Shown piece after piece: positions 42,639-51,624 of a stretch of DNA of 56,744 nt. The notes beneath the pieces were generated by a model. The model was not told where the DNA came from. It was given only the letters and a program-made list of their open reading frames with translations, and did no database searches. The position numbers were made by a program, and so were the translations under genes. Origin of the DNA: CAYRFF01 sp964423575 (lineage in GTDB: Bacteria > Bacteroidota > Bacteroidia > Chitinophagales > Saprospiraceae). The first letter of the stretch is position 1; every line of letters starts with the position of its first letter. The stretch is from assembly GCA_964423575.1 (NCBI GenBank), contig CAYRFF010000018.1:1-56744 (forward strand). Reading direction: 5' to 3'.

Positions 42639-43898
42639 ATGCCACATTTATTTACATCGGAATCAGTTTCCGAAGGCCACCCAGATAAAATCGCAGATCA
42701 AATTTCAGATGCGATTCTTGATAATTTTCTCGCTTATGATCCTCATTCTAAGGTTGCATGTGAAACCTTGGTTACTACCGGACAAGTAGTCCTCTCGGGG
42801 GAGGTTAAGAGTAGCGCATATCTAGATTTCCCAAGTATCGTAAGAGGTGTAATCAGCAGGATTGGATATACGAAGAGTGATTACAAATTTGATGCAGATT
42901 CCTGTGGGATTTTATCTGCAATAGAAGAGCAATCGCAAGACATTAATCGAGGTGTAGACAGAAAGGATCCGGAAAAGCAGGGAGCAGGAGACCAGGGAAT
43001 GATGTTTGGTTATGCATCCAATGAGACTGCCAATTATATGCCATTGGCATTGGACTTGTCACATAGAATACTGAGAGAGCTTGCCGATATCCGTAAAAGT
43101 GGAGATAAGCGTATGCACTATTTGCGCCCCGACGCTAAATCTCAGGTAACGATTGAATACAGTGATGATAATAAGCCTGTAAGAATCGATACCATCGTGG
43201 TTTCAACACAGCACGATCCATTTGATACAGATGATATAATGCTGGCAAGGATTAAATCCGATGTGATAAATATCCTCATGCCTAGAGTTATAAAAGGCTT
43301 GAAGAAGGAAGTGCAGGAGCTGTTTGATGATAACATCATTTATCATGTAAATCCGACGGGAAGATTTGTCATCGGCGGCCCTCATGGTGATACCGGTCTT
43401 ACCGGAAGAAAAATTATTGTAGATACTTATGGCGGAAGAGGTGCACACGGAGGTGGTGCTTTCAGTGGGAAAGACCCGAGTAAAGTGGACCGTTCTGCCG
43501 CTTATGCAGCTAGACATATCGCCAAGAATATGGTTGCAGCGGGTATCTGCGATGAGGTGCTTGTACAGGTATCTTATGCTATCGGTATATCAGAGCCTTG
43601 TGGATTTTATATCGATACTTATGGGACTTCCAAGGTCGATATGACAGATGCCGAGATTGCAGGTAAGATCTTCAAGATGTTTGATTTACGGCCTTATGCA
43701 CTGGAAAAGGCGTATAATTTACGTCAACCTATTTACGAAGAAACCGCAGCCTATGGTCACATGGGACGTGAACCTCGTGATTTGACAAAGATATTCAACA
43801 AAGGAAAACCCAATGAGAAAACTGTGAAAGTTGAACTCTTTACCTGGGAGAAAGTCGATAGAGTAAACGACTTAAAAAGGGAATTTGGGATTGCTTAA
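42639..43898 (+). CDS. metK: S-adenosylmethionine synthetase
   Basis: This 419-residue enzyme makes S-adenosylmethionine from methionine and ATP. Signatures: ESVSEGHPDK (residues 8-17), KQGAGDQGMMFGYA, and the glycine-rich GGGAFSGKDPSKVDRSAAY. The length and the C-terminal PIYEETAAYGHMGR fit the bacterial family with its extra C-terminal segment. It is followed 53 bp later by gcvP, and both support one-carbon metabolism. Confidence 0.97.
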   Translation: MPHLFTSESVSEGHPDKIADQISDAILDNFLAYDPHSKVACETLVTTGQVVLSGEVKSSAYLDFPSIVRGVISRIGYTKSDYKFDADSCGILSAIEEQSQDINRGVDRKDPEKQGAGDQGMMFGYASNETANYMPLALDLSHRILRELADIRKSGDKRMHYLRPDAKSQVTIEYSDDNKPVRIDTIVVSTQHDPFDTDDIMLARIKSDVINILMPRVIKGLKKEVQELFDDNIIYHVNPTGRFVIGGPHGDTGLTGRKIIVDTYGGRGAHGGGAFSGKDPSKVDRSAAYAARHIAKNMVAAGICDEVLVQVSYAIGISEPCGFYIDTYGTSKVDMTDAEIAGKIFKMFDLRPYALEKAYNLRQPIYEETAAYGHMGREPRDLTKIFNKGKPNEKTVKVELFTWEKVDRVNDLKREFGIA

Positions 43899-43951
43899 AT
43901 TCCTGGAATAAATAAATTATTGACAGTAAATTAATATTAACAACAGCAGCA

Positions 43952-46825
43952 ATGAACAGCTTTAATTCTTTTAGCAGACGACATATCGGACCACAGGAGA
44001 CAGAAATCCAGGAAATGCTGGATTTTATGGGATTTGAAAGCACGGAAGAACTTATTAATATGACCTTTCCGGATGATATCCTCATGACTGAAGATCCGGT
44101 AGTTCCGGAAGCGATGACAGAGCAGGAATATCTACAGCATATCAGAGGATTGGCAGCAAAAAACAAACTGTTTAAGTCCTATATCGGTCAAGGTTATTAT
44201 GGAACGATTACACCATCTGTAATACTTCGTAATATCTTTGAAAATCCGGGCTGGTACACACAGTACACTCCCTATCAGGCGGAAATTTCTCAGGGAAGAT
44301 TGCAGGCACTATTGAATTTCCAGACAGTCGTAAGTGATCTTACAGGACTACCCATTGCCAATGCATCACTCCTGGATGAAGGAACTGCGGCTGCGGAAGC
44401 AATGCTGATGTTTTATGATGCATTTAACAAGAGAAGAAAGAAAGACCCGGCAGTAAAGTGCTTTGTTGATGAAAACACATTTACTCAGACTCTTGAAGTA
44501 CTTAAAGGGAGAGCAGAACCCTGGGGCATTGAAGTTGAAGTAGGAGCTGTAGAATCATTTACTCCTTCTGAAGACTACTTTGCACTGCTGGTTTCTTATC
44601 CTGATGCTCAGGGGCAAATAAAAGATTACAGAGGAATTACTGATACTTGCCACGCTGAAGGAGTTTATGTCGGTGTGATTGCCGATATTTTATCTTTGGC
44701 TCTGCTGGAAGCTCCCGGCGCATGGGGTGCTGATGCAGTAATGGGAAATACACAGCGTCTCGGTGTGCCTATGGGCGCCGGAGGTCCTCATGCTGCATAC
44801 TTTGCTACGACTGATTCTTTCAAAAGACAAATACCGGGCAGGATTATCGGAGTATCCATCGATAGCCATGGAAATGATGCCCTTCGTATGGCATTGCAGA
44901 CGAGAGAGCAACATATAAAAAGAGAAAAAGCAACTTCCAATATCTGTACCGCACAGGCATTACTGGCGATTATGGCAGGTTTCTATGCCGCTTATCACGG
45001 TCCTGCCGGATTGAGAAATATCGCTGAAGAAATTCATTTTAAAGCGAGAGCACTTGGAGTAGCATTGACAAAGCTAGGATATAAAGTAAGTCATGAAAAC
45101 TACTTTGACACCTTGCATTTGGAACTCGATATCGAGACATGCAATGCACTGGATTTGCTGAGCAGAGAACATGAAGTGAACTTGTATCGCAACGAAGGAA
45201 CAGTACAGATATCTATCGATGAAACGACTTCTGTAGGTGATCTAAATACCTTGGCTAAAATATTTGCGCAAGCTAAGGGGAACGACTCTTTCCCAGAAGT
45301 GAAAATGGTGAGAGAATCGGGAATCCCGACTACTGTACAGCGACAGACTGAATACCTGACGCATGAAATATTCAATATATATCATACCGAGACAGAAATG
45401 ATGCGATATATCAAGCGTCTGGAAAGCAAGGACTTATCGCTTACGCAGAGTATGATTCCACTGGGTTCATGCACGATGAAACTCAATGCTGCAACCGAAT
45501 TAATGCCGGTGAGTTTCCCTGAGTTTTCACAACTACATCCATTTGCTCCCAAGGACCAGCTCGCAGGATATATTGAAATGATTGAAGGTTTGCAGAACTA
45601 CCTGGCAGAGTTGACGGGCTTCGCAGCTTGTTCCGTTCAACCTAATTCCGGTGCTCAGGGCGAATATGCGGGTCTGATGACAATCCGTGCATATCACAGA
45701 CATCATGGAGAAGGTCACAGAACAATTGCGCTTATACCGGAGTCTGCACACGGGACCAATCCCGCTTCTGCAGTGATGTCCGGAATGGAAGTAGTCGTGG
45801 TGAAGTGCGATGAAAATGGAAATATCGATGTAGAAGACCTGCGCGCCAAGGCAATTGAGCACAAGGACAATCTTGCTGCTTTGATGGTGACTTATCCATC
45901 TACACATGGTGTATTTGAAACTGCAATCAACGAAATAACGGCTATAGTGCATGAAAATGGTGGGCTTGTCTATATGGACGGCGCCAATATGAATGCACAG
46001 CTTGGGTATTCAGGTCCTGCGAGCATCGGTGCCGATGTCTGTCACCTGAACCTACACAAGACATTTGCGATTCCTCATGGAGGAGGAGGTCCGGGCGTAG
46101 GTCCGATCTGTGTTAACGAAAAGCTTAAGCCATTCCTTCCTACGCATCCGGTGCATGCAACTTCCGGTGCAGAGGGAATAAGACCTGTCTCATCAGCCCC
46201 TTGGGGCAGTGCTTCTATCCTGCTGATTAGCTATGGATTTATCCGTATGCTGGGCCTGGAAGGTCTGCGTAAAGTATCGCGTATCGCCATCCTGAATGCC
46301 AATTATATTATGGAGCGCCTCGGGAAAGAATATGAGATTCTATATAAAGGCGATATGGGCCGTTGCGGTCACGAGGTGATTGTAGATTTTAGACCGTTCA
46401 AGGCTGTGGGTATCGAAGTTGTGGATGTTGCTAAGCGACTGATGGACTATGGATTCCACGCGCCTACGATGTCTTTCCCGGTTGCAGGGACGCTCATGAT
46501 AGAGCCGACTGAAAGCGAGAATAAAGCTGAACTGGATAGATTCTGTGATGCAATGCTTGCTATTAAAGCAGAAATTGATGAGGTAGCGACGGGAACTGCA
46601 GATCCGGAAAACAACGTCCTTACGAATGCGCCACATGCAATTCAGTACGCGGTTTCTGATGATTGGCCTTACCCGTATTCCCGCGAGAAGGCGGTTTATC
46701 CGCTTCCGTACTTGCGCCATGGACATAAGTTCTGGGTTGAAGTCGGCCGCGTAAATGATGCTTATGGTGACAGAAATCTGGTGTGCACATGCCCACCGAT
46801 GAGTGCCTATATGGATGAAGAGTAA
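43952..46825 (+). CDS. gcvP: Glycine dehydrogenase (aminomethyl-transferring), P protein
   Basis: This 957-residue single-chain P protein of the glycine cleavage system decarboxylates glycine with PLP and passes the aminomethyl group to the lipoyl H protein. The PLP lysine is Lys703 in HLNLHKTFAIPHGGGGPGVGP. The N-terminal half has RRHIGPQETEIQEML and SLLDEGTAAAEAM. The C-terminal end WVEVGRVNDAYGDRNLVCTCPPM is typical. gcvT and gcvH are not nearby, as is common in Bacteroidota. Confidence 0.97.
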   Translation: MNSFNSFSRRHIGPQETEIQEMLDFMGFESTEELINMTFPDDILMTEDPVVPEAMTEQEYLQHIRGLAAKNKLFKSYIGQGYYGTITPSVILRNIFENPGWYTQYTPYQAEISQGRLQALLNFQTVVSDLTGLPIANASLLDEGTAAAEAMLMFYDAFNKRRKKDPAVKCFVDENTFTQTLEVLKGRAEPWGIEVEVGAVESFTPSEDYFALLVSYPDAQGQIKDYRGITDTCHAEGVYVGVIADILSLALLEAPGAWGADAVMGNTQRLGVPMGAGGPHAAYFATTDSFKRQIPGRIIGVSIDSHGNDALRMALQTREQHIKREKATSNICTAQALLAIMAGFYAAYHGPAGLRNIAEEIHFKARALGVALTKLGYKVSHENYFDTLHLELDIETCNALDLLSREHEVNLYRNEGTVQISIDETTSVGDLNTLAKIFAQAKGNDSFPEVKMVRESGIPTTVQRQTEYLTHEIFNIYHTETEMMRYIKRLESKDLSLTQSMIPLGSCTMKLNAATELMPVSFPEFSQLHPFAPKDQLAGYIEMIEGLQNYLAELTGFAACSVQPNSGAQGEYAGLMTIRAYHRHHGEGHRTIALIPESAHGTNPASAVMSGMEVVVVKCDENGNIDVEDLRAKAIEHKDNLAALMVTYPSTHGVFETAINEITAIVHENGGLVYMDGANMNAQLGYSGPASIGADVCHLNLHKTFAIPHGGGGPGVGPICVNEKLKPFLPTHPVHATSGAEGIRPVSSAPWGSASILLISYGFIRMLGLEGLRKVSRIAILNANYIMERLGKEYEILYKGDMGRCGHEVIVDFRPFKAVGIEVVDVAKRLMDYGFHAPTMSFPVAGTLMIEPTESENKAELDRFCDAMLAIKAEIDEVATGTADPENNVLTNAPHAIQYAVSDDWPYPYSREKAVYPLPYLRHGHKFWVEVGRVNDAYGDRNLVCTCPPMSAYMDEE
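45261..45274 (-). repeat. Near-match AGCTTGCGCAAATA
   Basis: One base off the W position of the recurrent 14-mer, on the minus strand, inside gcvP. Listed only as a variant and not counted among the 11 core copies. Confidence 0.4.
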
Positions 46826-46857
46826 AACTGTTTTCACTCGGGTGAAATATTGTTTTT

Positions 46858-46871
46858 AGCTTACGCAAATG
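46858..46871 (+). repeat. Recurrent word AGCTTACGCAAATG, copy 8
   Basis: First of two identical copies in the 96-bp gap between gcvP and rlmD. Confidence 0.85.
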
Positions 46872-46893
46872 TTTAAGCTTGCTCCGATTATTA

Positions 46894-46907
46894 AGCTTAC
46901 GCAAATG
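46894..46907 (+). repeat. Recurrent word AGCTTACGCAAATG, copy 9
   Basis: Second identical copy, 36 bp after the first and 14 bp before the rlmD start codon. Confidence 0.85.
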
Positions 46908-46921
46908 ATGCATAGTCGCTG

Positions 46922-48337
46922 ATGAAGAAGAAGAGAAAAACCATTGAGAATGTGCGGATTACCGGCATCGCGGATAAGGGACAAGCGGTGGGCCGCACCC
47001 TTTCCGGTGAGGTAGTATTTGTCAAAGGTGCCGTACCCGGAGATCTTGTACATTTGCGACAGCTACGCAATAAAAAGGGGGTTAAACAAGGAGAAGTTAT
47101 CGAAATTGTCGAAGCTTCAGAACATCGTGTTACGCCACCTTGCGTGCATTTTTATGAATGTGGCGGCTGCAAATGGCAGGACCTTGCATACTATCAGCAA
47201 TTAAATGAAAAGGAGAGGGTAGTAAGGGATGCGATTGAAAGGATTGCCGGAATCAAGGACACGACTTTTCATCCGATTATGGGAATGGAGGCTGATCCTT
47301 ACCATTATCGCAATAAAATGGAATACACCTTTACCGCCAATCGCTGGCTGACAGAAGAGGAGATTCAGTCCGGAGTAGTTGTCGAAGATAGGAGAGGGCT
47401 GGGATTGCATAAGCCGGGAGCATTTGATGCGATAGTTGATATTCATAACTGCCTGCTTCAGACCTCTTTGCCGGATAGAGTGCGTAACGCAATCCGGGAA
47501 TTTACGATAAAGCATGATTTTTCCTACTATCACAAGAGAAGCCACGAGGGTTTTCTGAGGACGCTTATAATTAAACACATGCGTTCCGGTGACCTAATGG
47601 TCATCGTGGTTTATGCCTTCGAAGACCGGGAAAAGATGCAGTTGTTGCACGATTTTATCACAAGCGAATTTAAAGAGGAACTCAGTTCTCTTTACTACAT
47701 GATAAACGATAAGAAAAACGACAGCTTATTTGATATCGATGCGGTTCACCTTGCCGGAAAGGAGGAAATTCATGAAAATCTCGGTAAGATAAAATACGCC
47801 ATTGGCCCTAAGTCTTTTTTCCAGACGAATACTGTTCAGGCGGAACATTTGTACGATAAAGTCGTGGAATATGCCGAATTGCAGAAAGACGACGTAGTTT
47901 ATGATTTATATACAGGTCTTGGTTCAATAGCACTTTATGTTGCTGAATCCTGTAAGTCGGTTGTGGGGATAGAGGAAATACCGGAAGCGATAGCAGATGC
48001 GGACAAAAACGCAGCGATGAACGGCATTGAGAATTGTACTTTTTATGCAGGTGATGTACGCGATATCTTAAGGCCGGAATTTGCGGAAACGCATGGGAAA
48101 CCGGATGTGATTATCACTGATCCGCCGAGAGCAGGCATGCACGAAGATGTTGTAAACACGATTCTTGAACTTGCACCGCGTAAAATCGTTTATGTAAGTT
48201 GCAATCCGGCAACATGTGCAAGGGATATTGCCCGATTAAGCGATAAGTATATATTGACGGATGTGCAGGCGGTGGATATGTTTCCGCATACAAGCCATAT
48301 TGAATGCGTAACCAAATTAATCAGAAGAGATGAGTGA
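46922..48337 (+). CDS. rlmD: 23S rRNA (uracil-C5)-methyltransferase, RlmD-like
   Basis: This 471-residue RNA m5U methyltransferase has an N-terminal TRAM domain (about 10-65, VRITGIADKGQAVGR...). The 4Fe-4S cysteines are Cys74, Cys80 and Cys83 (CVHFYECGGC) plus Cys177 (DIHNCLL). The SAM fold carries VVYDLYTGLGSIALYVA, and the catalytic Cys427 lies in VYVSCNPATCARD. The family includes RlmD (U1939), RlmCD and TrmA; RlmD or RlmCD is most likely. A one-mismatch minus-strand copy of the recurrent word lies at 47051-47064. Confidence 0.92.
   Translation: MKKKRKTIENVRITGIADKGQAVGRTLSGEVVFVKGAVPGDLVHLRQLRNKKGVKQGEVIEIVEASEHRVTPPCVHFYECGGCKWQDLAYYQQLNEKERVVRDAIERIAGIKDTTFHPIMGMEADPYHYRNKMEYTFTANRWLTEEEIQSGVVVEDRRGLGLHKPGAFDAIVDIHNCLLQTSLPDRVRNAIREFTIKHDFSYYHKRSHEGFLRTLIIKHMRSGDLMVIVVYAFEDREKMQLLHDFITSEFKEELSSLYYMINDKKNDSLFDIDAVHLAGKEEIHENLGKIKYAIGPKSFFQTNTVQAEHLYDKVVEYAELQKDDVVYDLYTGLGSIALYVAESCKSVVGIEEIPEAIADADKNAAMNGIENCTFYAGDVRDILRPEFAETHGKPDVIITDPPRAGMHEDVVNTILELAPRKIVYVSCNPATCARDIARLSDKYILTDVQAVDMFPHTSHIECVTKLIRRDE
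47051..47064 (-). repeat. Near-match AGCTGTCGCAAATG
   Basis: One mismatch to the recurrent 14-mer, on the minus strand within rlmD. Listed as a variant only. Confidence 0.4.
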
Positions 48338-48677
48338 AGCAGAGAAGTTCTTGCAATTACAGGAGGATTTAAAGCCCTATAAGAAGGCTCTTGGGCAGGC
48401 AATTGACGAGATTCTCGCCAAGGAAGTCACCAAGTATCCCATCTTTGTCGTGCATCAGCAGGAAGTGGAAATCGGTGTGGAAATCATTCCCGGCGAAGCG
48501 ACAATCGGAAACTGGACGGTAAATGTGACGACGCTTGAGGAACTTGTCGCCAAGCAAATTGTGTTTCCAGATAAAGTGGACAACTTCAGAAAGGTCTTTA
48601 AAGACCCTGAAGAAAATATCTGCTTGTTTATACTGAGTGAACTCGGCGCGCAGTTTATCTTTCTTCCGCGGGAGTGA
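48330..48677 (+). CDS. Conserved hypothetical protein coupled to rlmD
   Basis: This 115-residue acidic protein overlaps the end of rlmD by 8 bp. It has an N-terminal helical half (SEAEKFLQLQEDLKPYKKALGQAIDEILAKEVTKYP) and a mixed second half (IFVVHQQEVEIGVEIIPGE, WTVNVTTLEELVAKQIV, ENICLFILSELGAQFIFLPRE). Unannotated proteins of this look are common in Bacteroidota. The overlap suggests coupled translation, but there is no functional clue. Confidence 0.65.
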   Translation: MSEAEKFLQLQEDLKPYKKALGQAIDEILAKEVTKYPIFVVHQQEVEIGVEIIPGEATIGNWTVNVTTLEELVAKQIVFPDKVDNFRKVFKDPEENICLFILSELGAQFIFLPRE

Positions 48678-48698
48678 AAATATCCAGCGAATCAAATT

Positions 48699-48750
48699 CC
48701 CCTCCTGGTCCCTGAGGACGAGCAAAGCGAGTGCTCAAAGGGTGGAGGGG
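48699..48750. repeat. Hairpin repeat CCCCTCC / GGAGGGG
   Basis: An outer stem CCCCTCC/GGAGGGG encloses GAGC/GCTC and a CCTGAG...AAAGGGTGGA segment that resembles the extra hairpin inside element D copy 2 (about 22393-22430). It lies in the gap 48678-48792. Confidence 0.55.
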
Positions 48751-48792
48751 TGGTCCGCCGTAACGACATGTCAAGGTCTGAATTGAAATATT

Positions 48793-49641
48793 ATGAAAAT
48801 ATTCCTTCCATTAATAACGATAATGCTTATGCTTAGCTGCTGTAATAACGATGATAAATCCGAGAAAAATCAAGAAGAAAAAGACATCCCAATGTCTGAG
48901 TATGTTGATGATCCCGAGTTTAGAGCTGCACATAATATTCCTGTCGAATTGAATGAAGAACTGATGGGTAATATGATGAAAATCCCGGTAGAAGGCCAGG
49001 ATAGTACTCAAGTCTATGTGCCTTCAATGCCACAGGATGGAAAGCCTTATCTTTTTGTCATTCATGAGTGGTGGGGTTTAAATAAAAACGTTAAAATGGA
49101 AGCTGATCGTTATTATAAAGCATTGGATTCTGTCAACGTAATGGCACTTGATCTGTACGATGGAGAAGTAGGAGTGACGCATGAAGAAGCAGCGAAGCTT
49201 TCCAAAACAGACCGCGCGGAGAGAATCTCTGCTATTTTCGATGCTCTATTTGATTATGTAGGTGAAAGTCGGGTAGGGACTGTCGGCTGGTGCTATGGCG
49301 GTGCTTACTCATTGAGAGCAGCAATACACGGAGGGGATCAGGTTGATGCCTGTGTGATATTTTATGGCTCTCCGGTTAAAGATGCTGATCAATTACAACC
49401 ATTACAAGCTCCTGTTCTGGGGATATGGGCAGAGCAGGACAAGCATCTGACACCGGCAGTTGCCAATGCCTTTAAAAAACTAATGGAAGAAAATGGCAAG
49501 TTGTATAGGCAAGAGATGTATGATGCAGACCACGCTTTCGCAAATCCTTCTTCAGATGCCTATTCGAGTGAAGCTGCAGTAAAAGCAACGGCAGAAGCTA
49601 TTGCTTTCTTAAGAAAACATTTCTTGATTAATAGGAGGTAA
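48793..49641 (+). CDS. Dienelactone hydrolase family lipoprotein
   Basis: This 282-residue protein has a lipoprotein signal ending LMLSC. It carries an alpha/beta-hydrolase of the dienelactone hydrolase type with nucleophile Cys in VGTVGWCYGGAYSLRAA, Asp in WAEQDKHLTPA and His in DADHAFANPSS. Such enzymes open lactones in aromatic breakdown or act as general esterases; the lipid anchor puts this one outside the cytoplasm. The GCTTTCGCAAAT word encodes the AFAN after the catalytic His. Followed 3 bp later by the CDF gene. Confidence 0.88.
   Translation: MKIFLPLITIMLMLSCCNNDDKSEKNQEEKDIPMSEYVDDPEFRAAHNIPVELNEELMGNMMKIPVEGQDSTQVYVPSMPQDGKPYLFVIHEWWGLNKNVKMEADRYYKALDSVNVMALDLYDGEVGVTHEEAAKLSKTDRAERISAIFDALFDYVGESRVGTVGWCYGGAYSLRAAIHGGDQVDACVIFYGSPVKDADQLQPLQAPVLGIWAEQDKHLTPAVANAFKKLMEENGKLYRQEMYDADHAFANPSSDAYSSEAAVKATAEAIAFLRKHFLINRR
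49534..49545 (+). repeat. Recurrent word core GCTTTCGCAAAT, copy 10
   Basis: The 12-base core is exact, with C instead of A before it and C instead of G/A after it. It lies next to the catalytic His codon of the dienelactone hydrolase gene, in a segment where the protein family itself favours AFAN. Confidence 0.6.
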
Positions 49642-49644
49642 AGA

Positions 49645-50547
49645 ATGAAGGAGAATTCCCATACAGATCTCACAAAAACCTCCGGCCGATGGTTGATACT
49701 CACCATCTTTTTCAACGCAATTTTGGCCGTAGTAAAGGGATTTGTAGGTATTCTCGGTAATAGCTCCGCTCTGGTTGCTGATGCGGTAGAATCGGTAGCA
49801 GATGTGTTTTCCTCTATCATGGTATATATCGGTCTCCAATACGCACAGAAACCACCGGATAAAGATCATCCCTACGGACACGGGCGCATAGAGTCAGTCA
49901 CTACCTTTGTAACAGTAGGAATCCTTATAGTTGCCGCCGGACTGATAATCTATAATAGTGTTCAGAATCTCTTTCAGGTAAAAGTTGTCCCATCTGCTTT
50001 TACACTCTATGTCCTTATCGCAATCATCATTATAAAACAGATATTCTACCGCATAAGTAAAAACTATGCGAAGAAAATAAACAGCACTTCGATGATGGCG
50101 GATGCAGAGCATCACAGAAGCGATGCGATTGTTTCGATTGCAGCATTTATCGGGATTTCCATTGCATTGATTTTTGGGGAGAAATTTGCGGCGGCAGACG
50201 AAATCGCAGCTATTGTAGCAGCTTGTATTATTATCTATAACGCATACCGATTATTCCAGCCTGCCTATCGTGAAATTATGGCAGAACAGACATTCCCTGA
50301 ACTGGAAAAGGAAATTGCAGAACAGGCAGTAAAAGTCACCGGCGTTTTAGCTACAGAAAAATGCTATATCCGCAAGATGGGTATGAAATTTTATGTCGAT
50401 TTGCATATCATTGTTGACGGCGATATCTCCGTCCGTGACGGCCATACCATCGCACACAGTGTAAAACAATATTTAAAATCAGAAATGCCTACAATCGGGA
50501 ATATCCTGATTCATGTGGAGCCGGAAGAGGAGCTGGAGAGGATGTGA
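49645..50547 (+). CDS. Cation diffusion facilitator family transporter
   Basis: This 300-residue CDF exporter has an N-terminal six-helix domain. The metal site motif NSSALVADAVESVADVFSS lies in helix 2 and ADAEHHRSDAIVSIAAFIG in helix 5 (HxxxD). A C-terminal cytoplasmic domain ends IHVEPEEELERM. It expels Zn2+, Fe2+, Mn2+ or Co2+ in exchange for protons. A clear Shine-Dalgarno AGGAGG (49633-49638), unusual in this DNA, lies within the end of the previous gene. Confidence 0.92.
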   Translation: MKENSHTDLTKTSGRWLILTIFFNAILAVVKGFVGILGNSSALVADAVESVADVFSSIMVYIGLQYAQKPPDKDHPYGHGRIESVTTFVTVGILIVAAGLIIYNSVQNLFQVKVVPSAFTLYVLIAIIIIKQIFYRISKNYAKKINSTSMMADAEHHRSDAIVSIAAFIGISIALIFGEKFAAADEIAAIVAACIIIYNAYRLFQPAYREIMAEQTFPELEKEIAEQAVKVTGVLATEKCYIRKMGMKFYVDLHIIVDGDISVRDGHTIAHSVKQYLKSEMPTIGNILIHVEPEEELERM

Positions 50548-50567
50548 GGTCGATTTCTGGAAGATTA

Positions 50568-50906
50568 ATAATATCGGCTTCGCAATCCGTTCTTTTCTCC
50601 CGCCTGCAGCGCGAGAAAATTCATAGGCTTACGAATCCCGTAATCTACGAAAAGAAAAGGATTCATAAGCTAAAGAGACGCATAAGCGTCGAGAAGATTG
50701 TGAAGCCTGCCTTGTGTCCCATATTGCAAATTAATTCATGAATTCTACCTACTATGGGCTTTCTTATTATAGAAATCGTCTAAAATCTATAATAGCGCAA
50801 GCCACTATTATAGATTATGAGAGAAAAGTAAAATAGCGAACAGTCTCATTATAGAAATGTGACAAAAAGTTAAATAGTATGGCGAAAACAACCTGTGTTT
50901 TTTATT
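50568..50906. repeat. Long structured repeat F, copy 1
   Basis: About 340 bp, largely identical to 56104-56464. Hairpins kept in both copies: GACGC-ATAA-GCGTC (about 50687-50700) and ATCTATAATAG/CTATTATAGAT (about 50785-50815), separated by a 9-base loop. GAAAAGAAAAGGATT can pair with AATCC-GTTCTTTTC near the start. It lies directly past the 3' end of the VapC gene. Confidence 0.75.
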
Positions 50907-50931
50907 ATGCTACTACATTCTCGGTTAGTTT

Positions 50932-51333
50932 TCACCTTTTAAGCCAATCTTCAATTTTTAGATTTTGAATAAATCGAAAATCTTTTAAGTTGTCAGTTAC
51001 GAGTGTGAAATCATTGGCTAAGGCAGTTACACCAATAATTAAATCCATTTCATCGTGCATTGGTGTCCCATTTTTCTTCAAGTAAACTTTCGTTTTTGCG
51101 TATTCATCTATGCACCCATAAATCGGAACAATGGAAAGCCCACTTATAAATTTATCGACGGCTTTATGTGATTTCTTAGGATGATCGCTATATTCTGCTC
51201 CATAACGTAATTCGAAAACGGTCAACTCAGAAATGTAAATATTTTCTATTCCTTTATCTCGAAAAGCCTTATCTAGATCTAAATGACCTCTAAGGAAAAA
51301 CACACAGATATTTGTATCGAGAAGGTAGGACAT
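50932..51333 (-). CDS. VapC-type PIN-domain toxin
   Basis: This 133-residue PIN-domain RNase has conserved acids Asp6 (YLLDTNICVFFLRG), Glu in ELTVFELRYGAE, and the later pair in HDEMDLIIGVTALANDFTLVTDNLKDF. VapC toxins cut tRNA or rRNA. It lies 9 bp downstream of its antitoxin gene. Repeat F copy 1 follows its stop. Confidence 0.9.
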   Translation of the reverse strand: MSYLLDTNICVFFLRGHLDLDKAFRDKGIENIYISELTVFELRYGAEYSDHPKKSHKAVDKFISGLSIVPIYGCIDEYAKTKVYLKKNGTPMHDEMDLIIGVTALANDFTLVTDNLKDFRFIQNLKIEDWLKR

Positions 51334-51342
51334 AAGATAAAA

Positions 51343-51582
51343 TTATAATTTTAAATCTTTCTTCCTGAAATTTCGACTTTCTTTGATTTCACGGATAATT
51401 TCATCTGCTGATTTGTCAGAACCAAAAGCGCCAAAGGAATCGAAGAAATCTTCCTCTTTCCTTTTCTTGTCTCTCTTTAAAGATTTGATTAGAAATTCCA
51501 TTAATTCTATCTTACTTAATGAACTCAGCCCATCAAATAATTTAGAATAGGTCCTTACAATATATTTTTCTGCTGTTGCCAT
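51343..51582 (-). CDS. VapB-like antitoxin
   Basis: This 79-residue charged protein has an N-terminal stretch EKYIVRTYSKLFDGLSSLSKIELMEFLIKSL and a Lys/Asp-rich linker to SADEIIREIKESRNFRKKDLKL. It sits just upstream of a PIN toxin, in the classic antitoxin-first order. The partner is assigned by position and size; no DNA-binding fold is certain from sequence. Confidence 0.75.
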   Translation of the reverse strand: MATAEKYIVRTYSKLFDGLSSLSKIELMEFLIKSLKRDKKRKEEDFFDSFGAFGSDKSADEIIREIKESRNFRKKDLKL

Positions 51583-51600
51583 TTTAACATCCTTTATTTA

Positions 51601-51608
51601 CAAAAATA
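51601..51608 (-). promoter_or_regulatory. -7 promoter element (TATTTTTG on the minus strand)
   Basis: CAAAAATA on the + strand is a perfect TAnnTTTG for the minus strand, 19 bp before the antitoxin start at 51582. It is the same -7 word as that of the YoeB module at 39626. Confidence 0.5.
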
Positions 51609-51624
51609 CGTAATTTCTACATTT

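Noticed and set aside
50568..50906. Retron or group II intron
   Set aside because: No reverse transcriptase gene is near, and the hairpin layout does not show msr-msd or domain V features.
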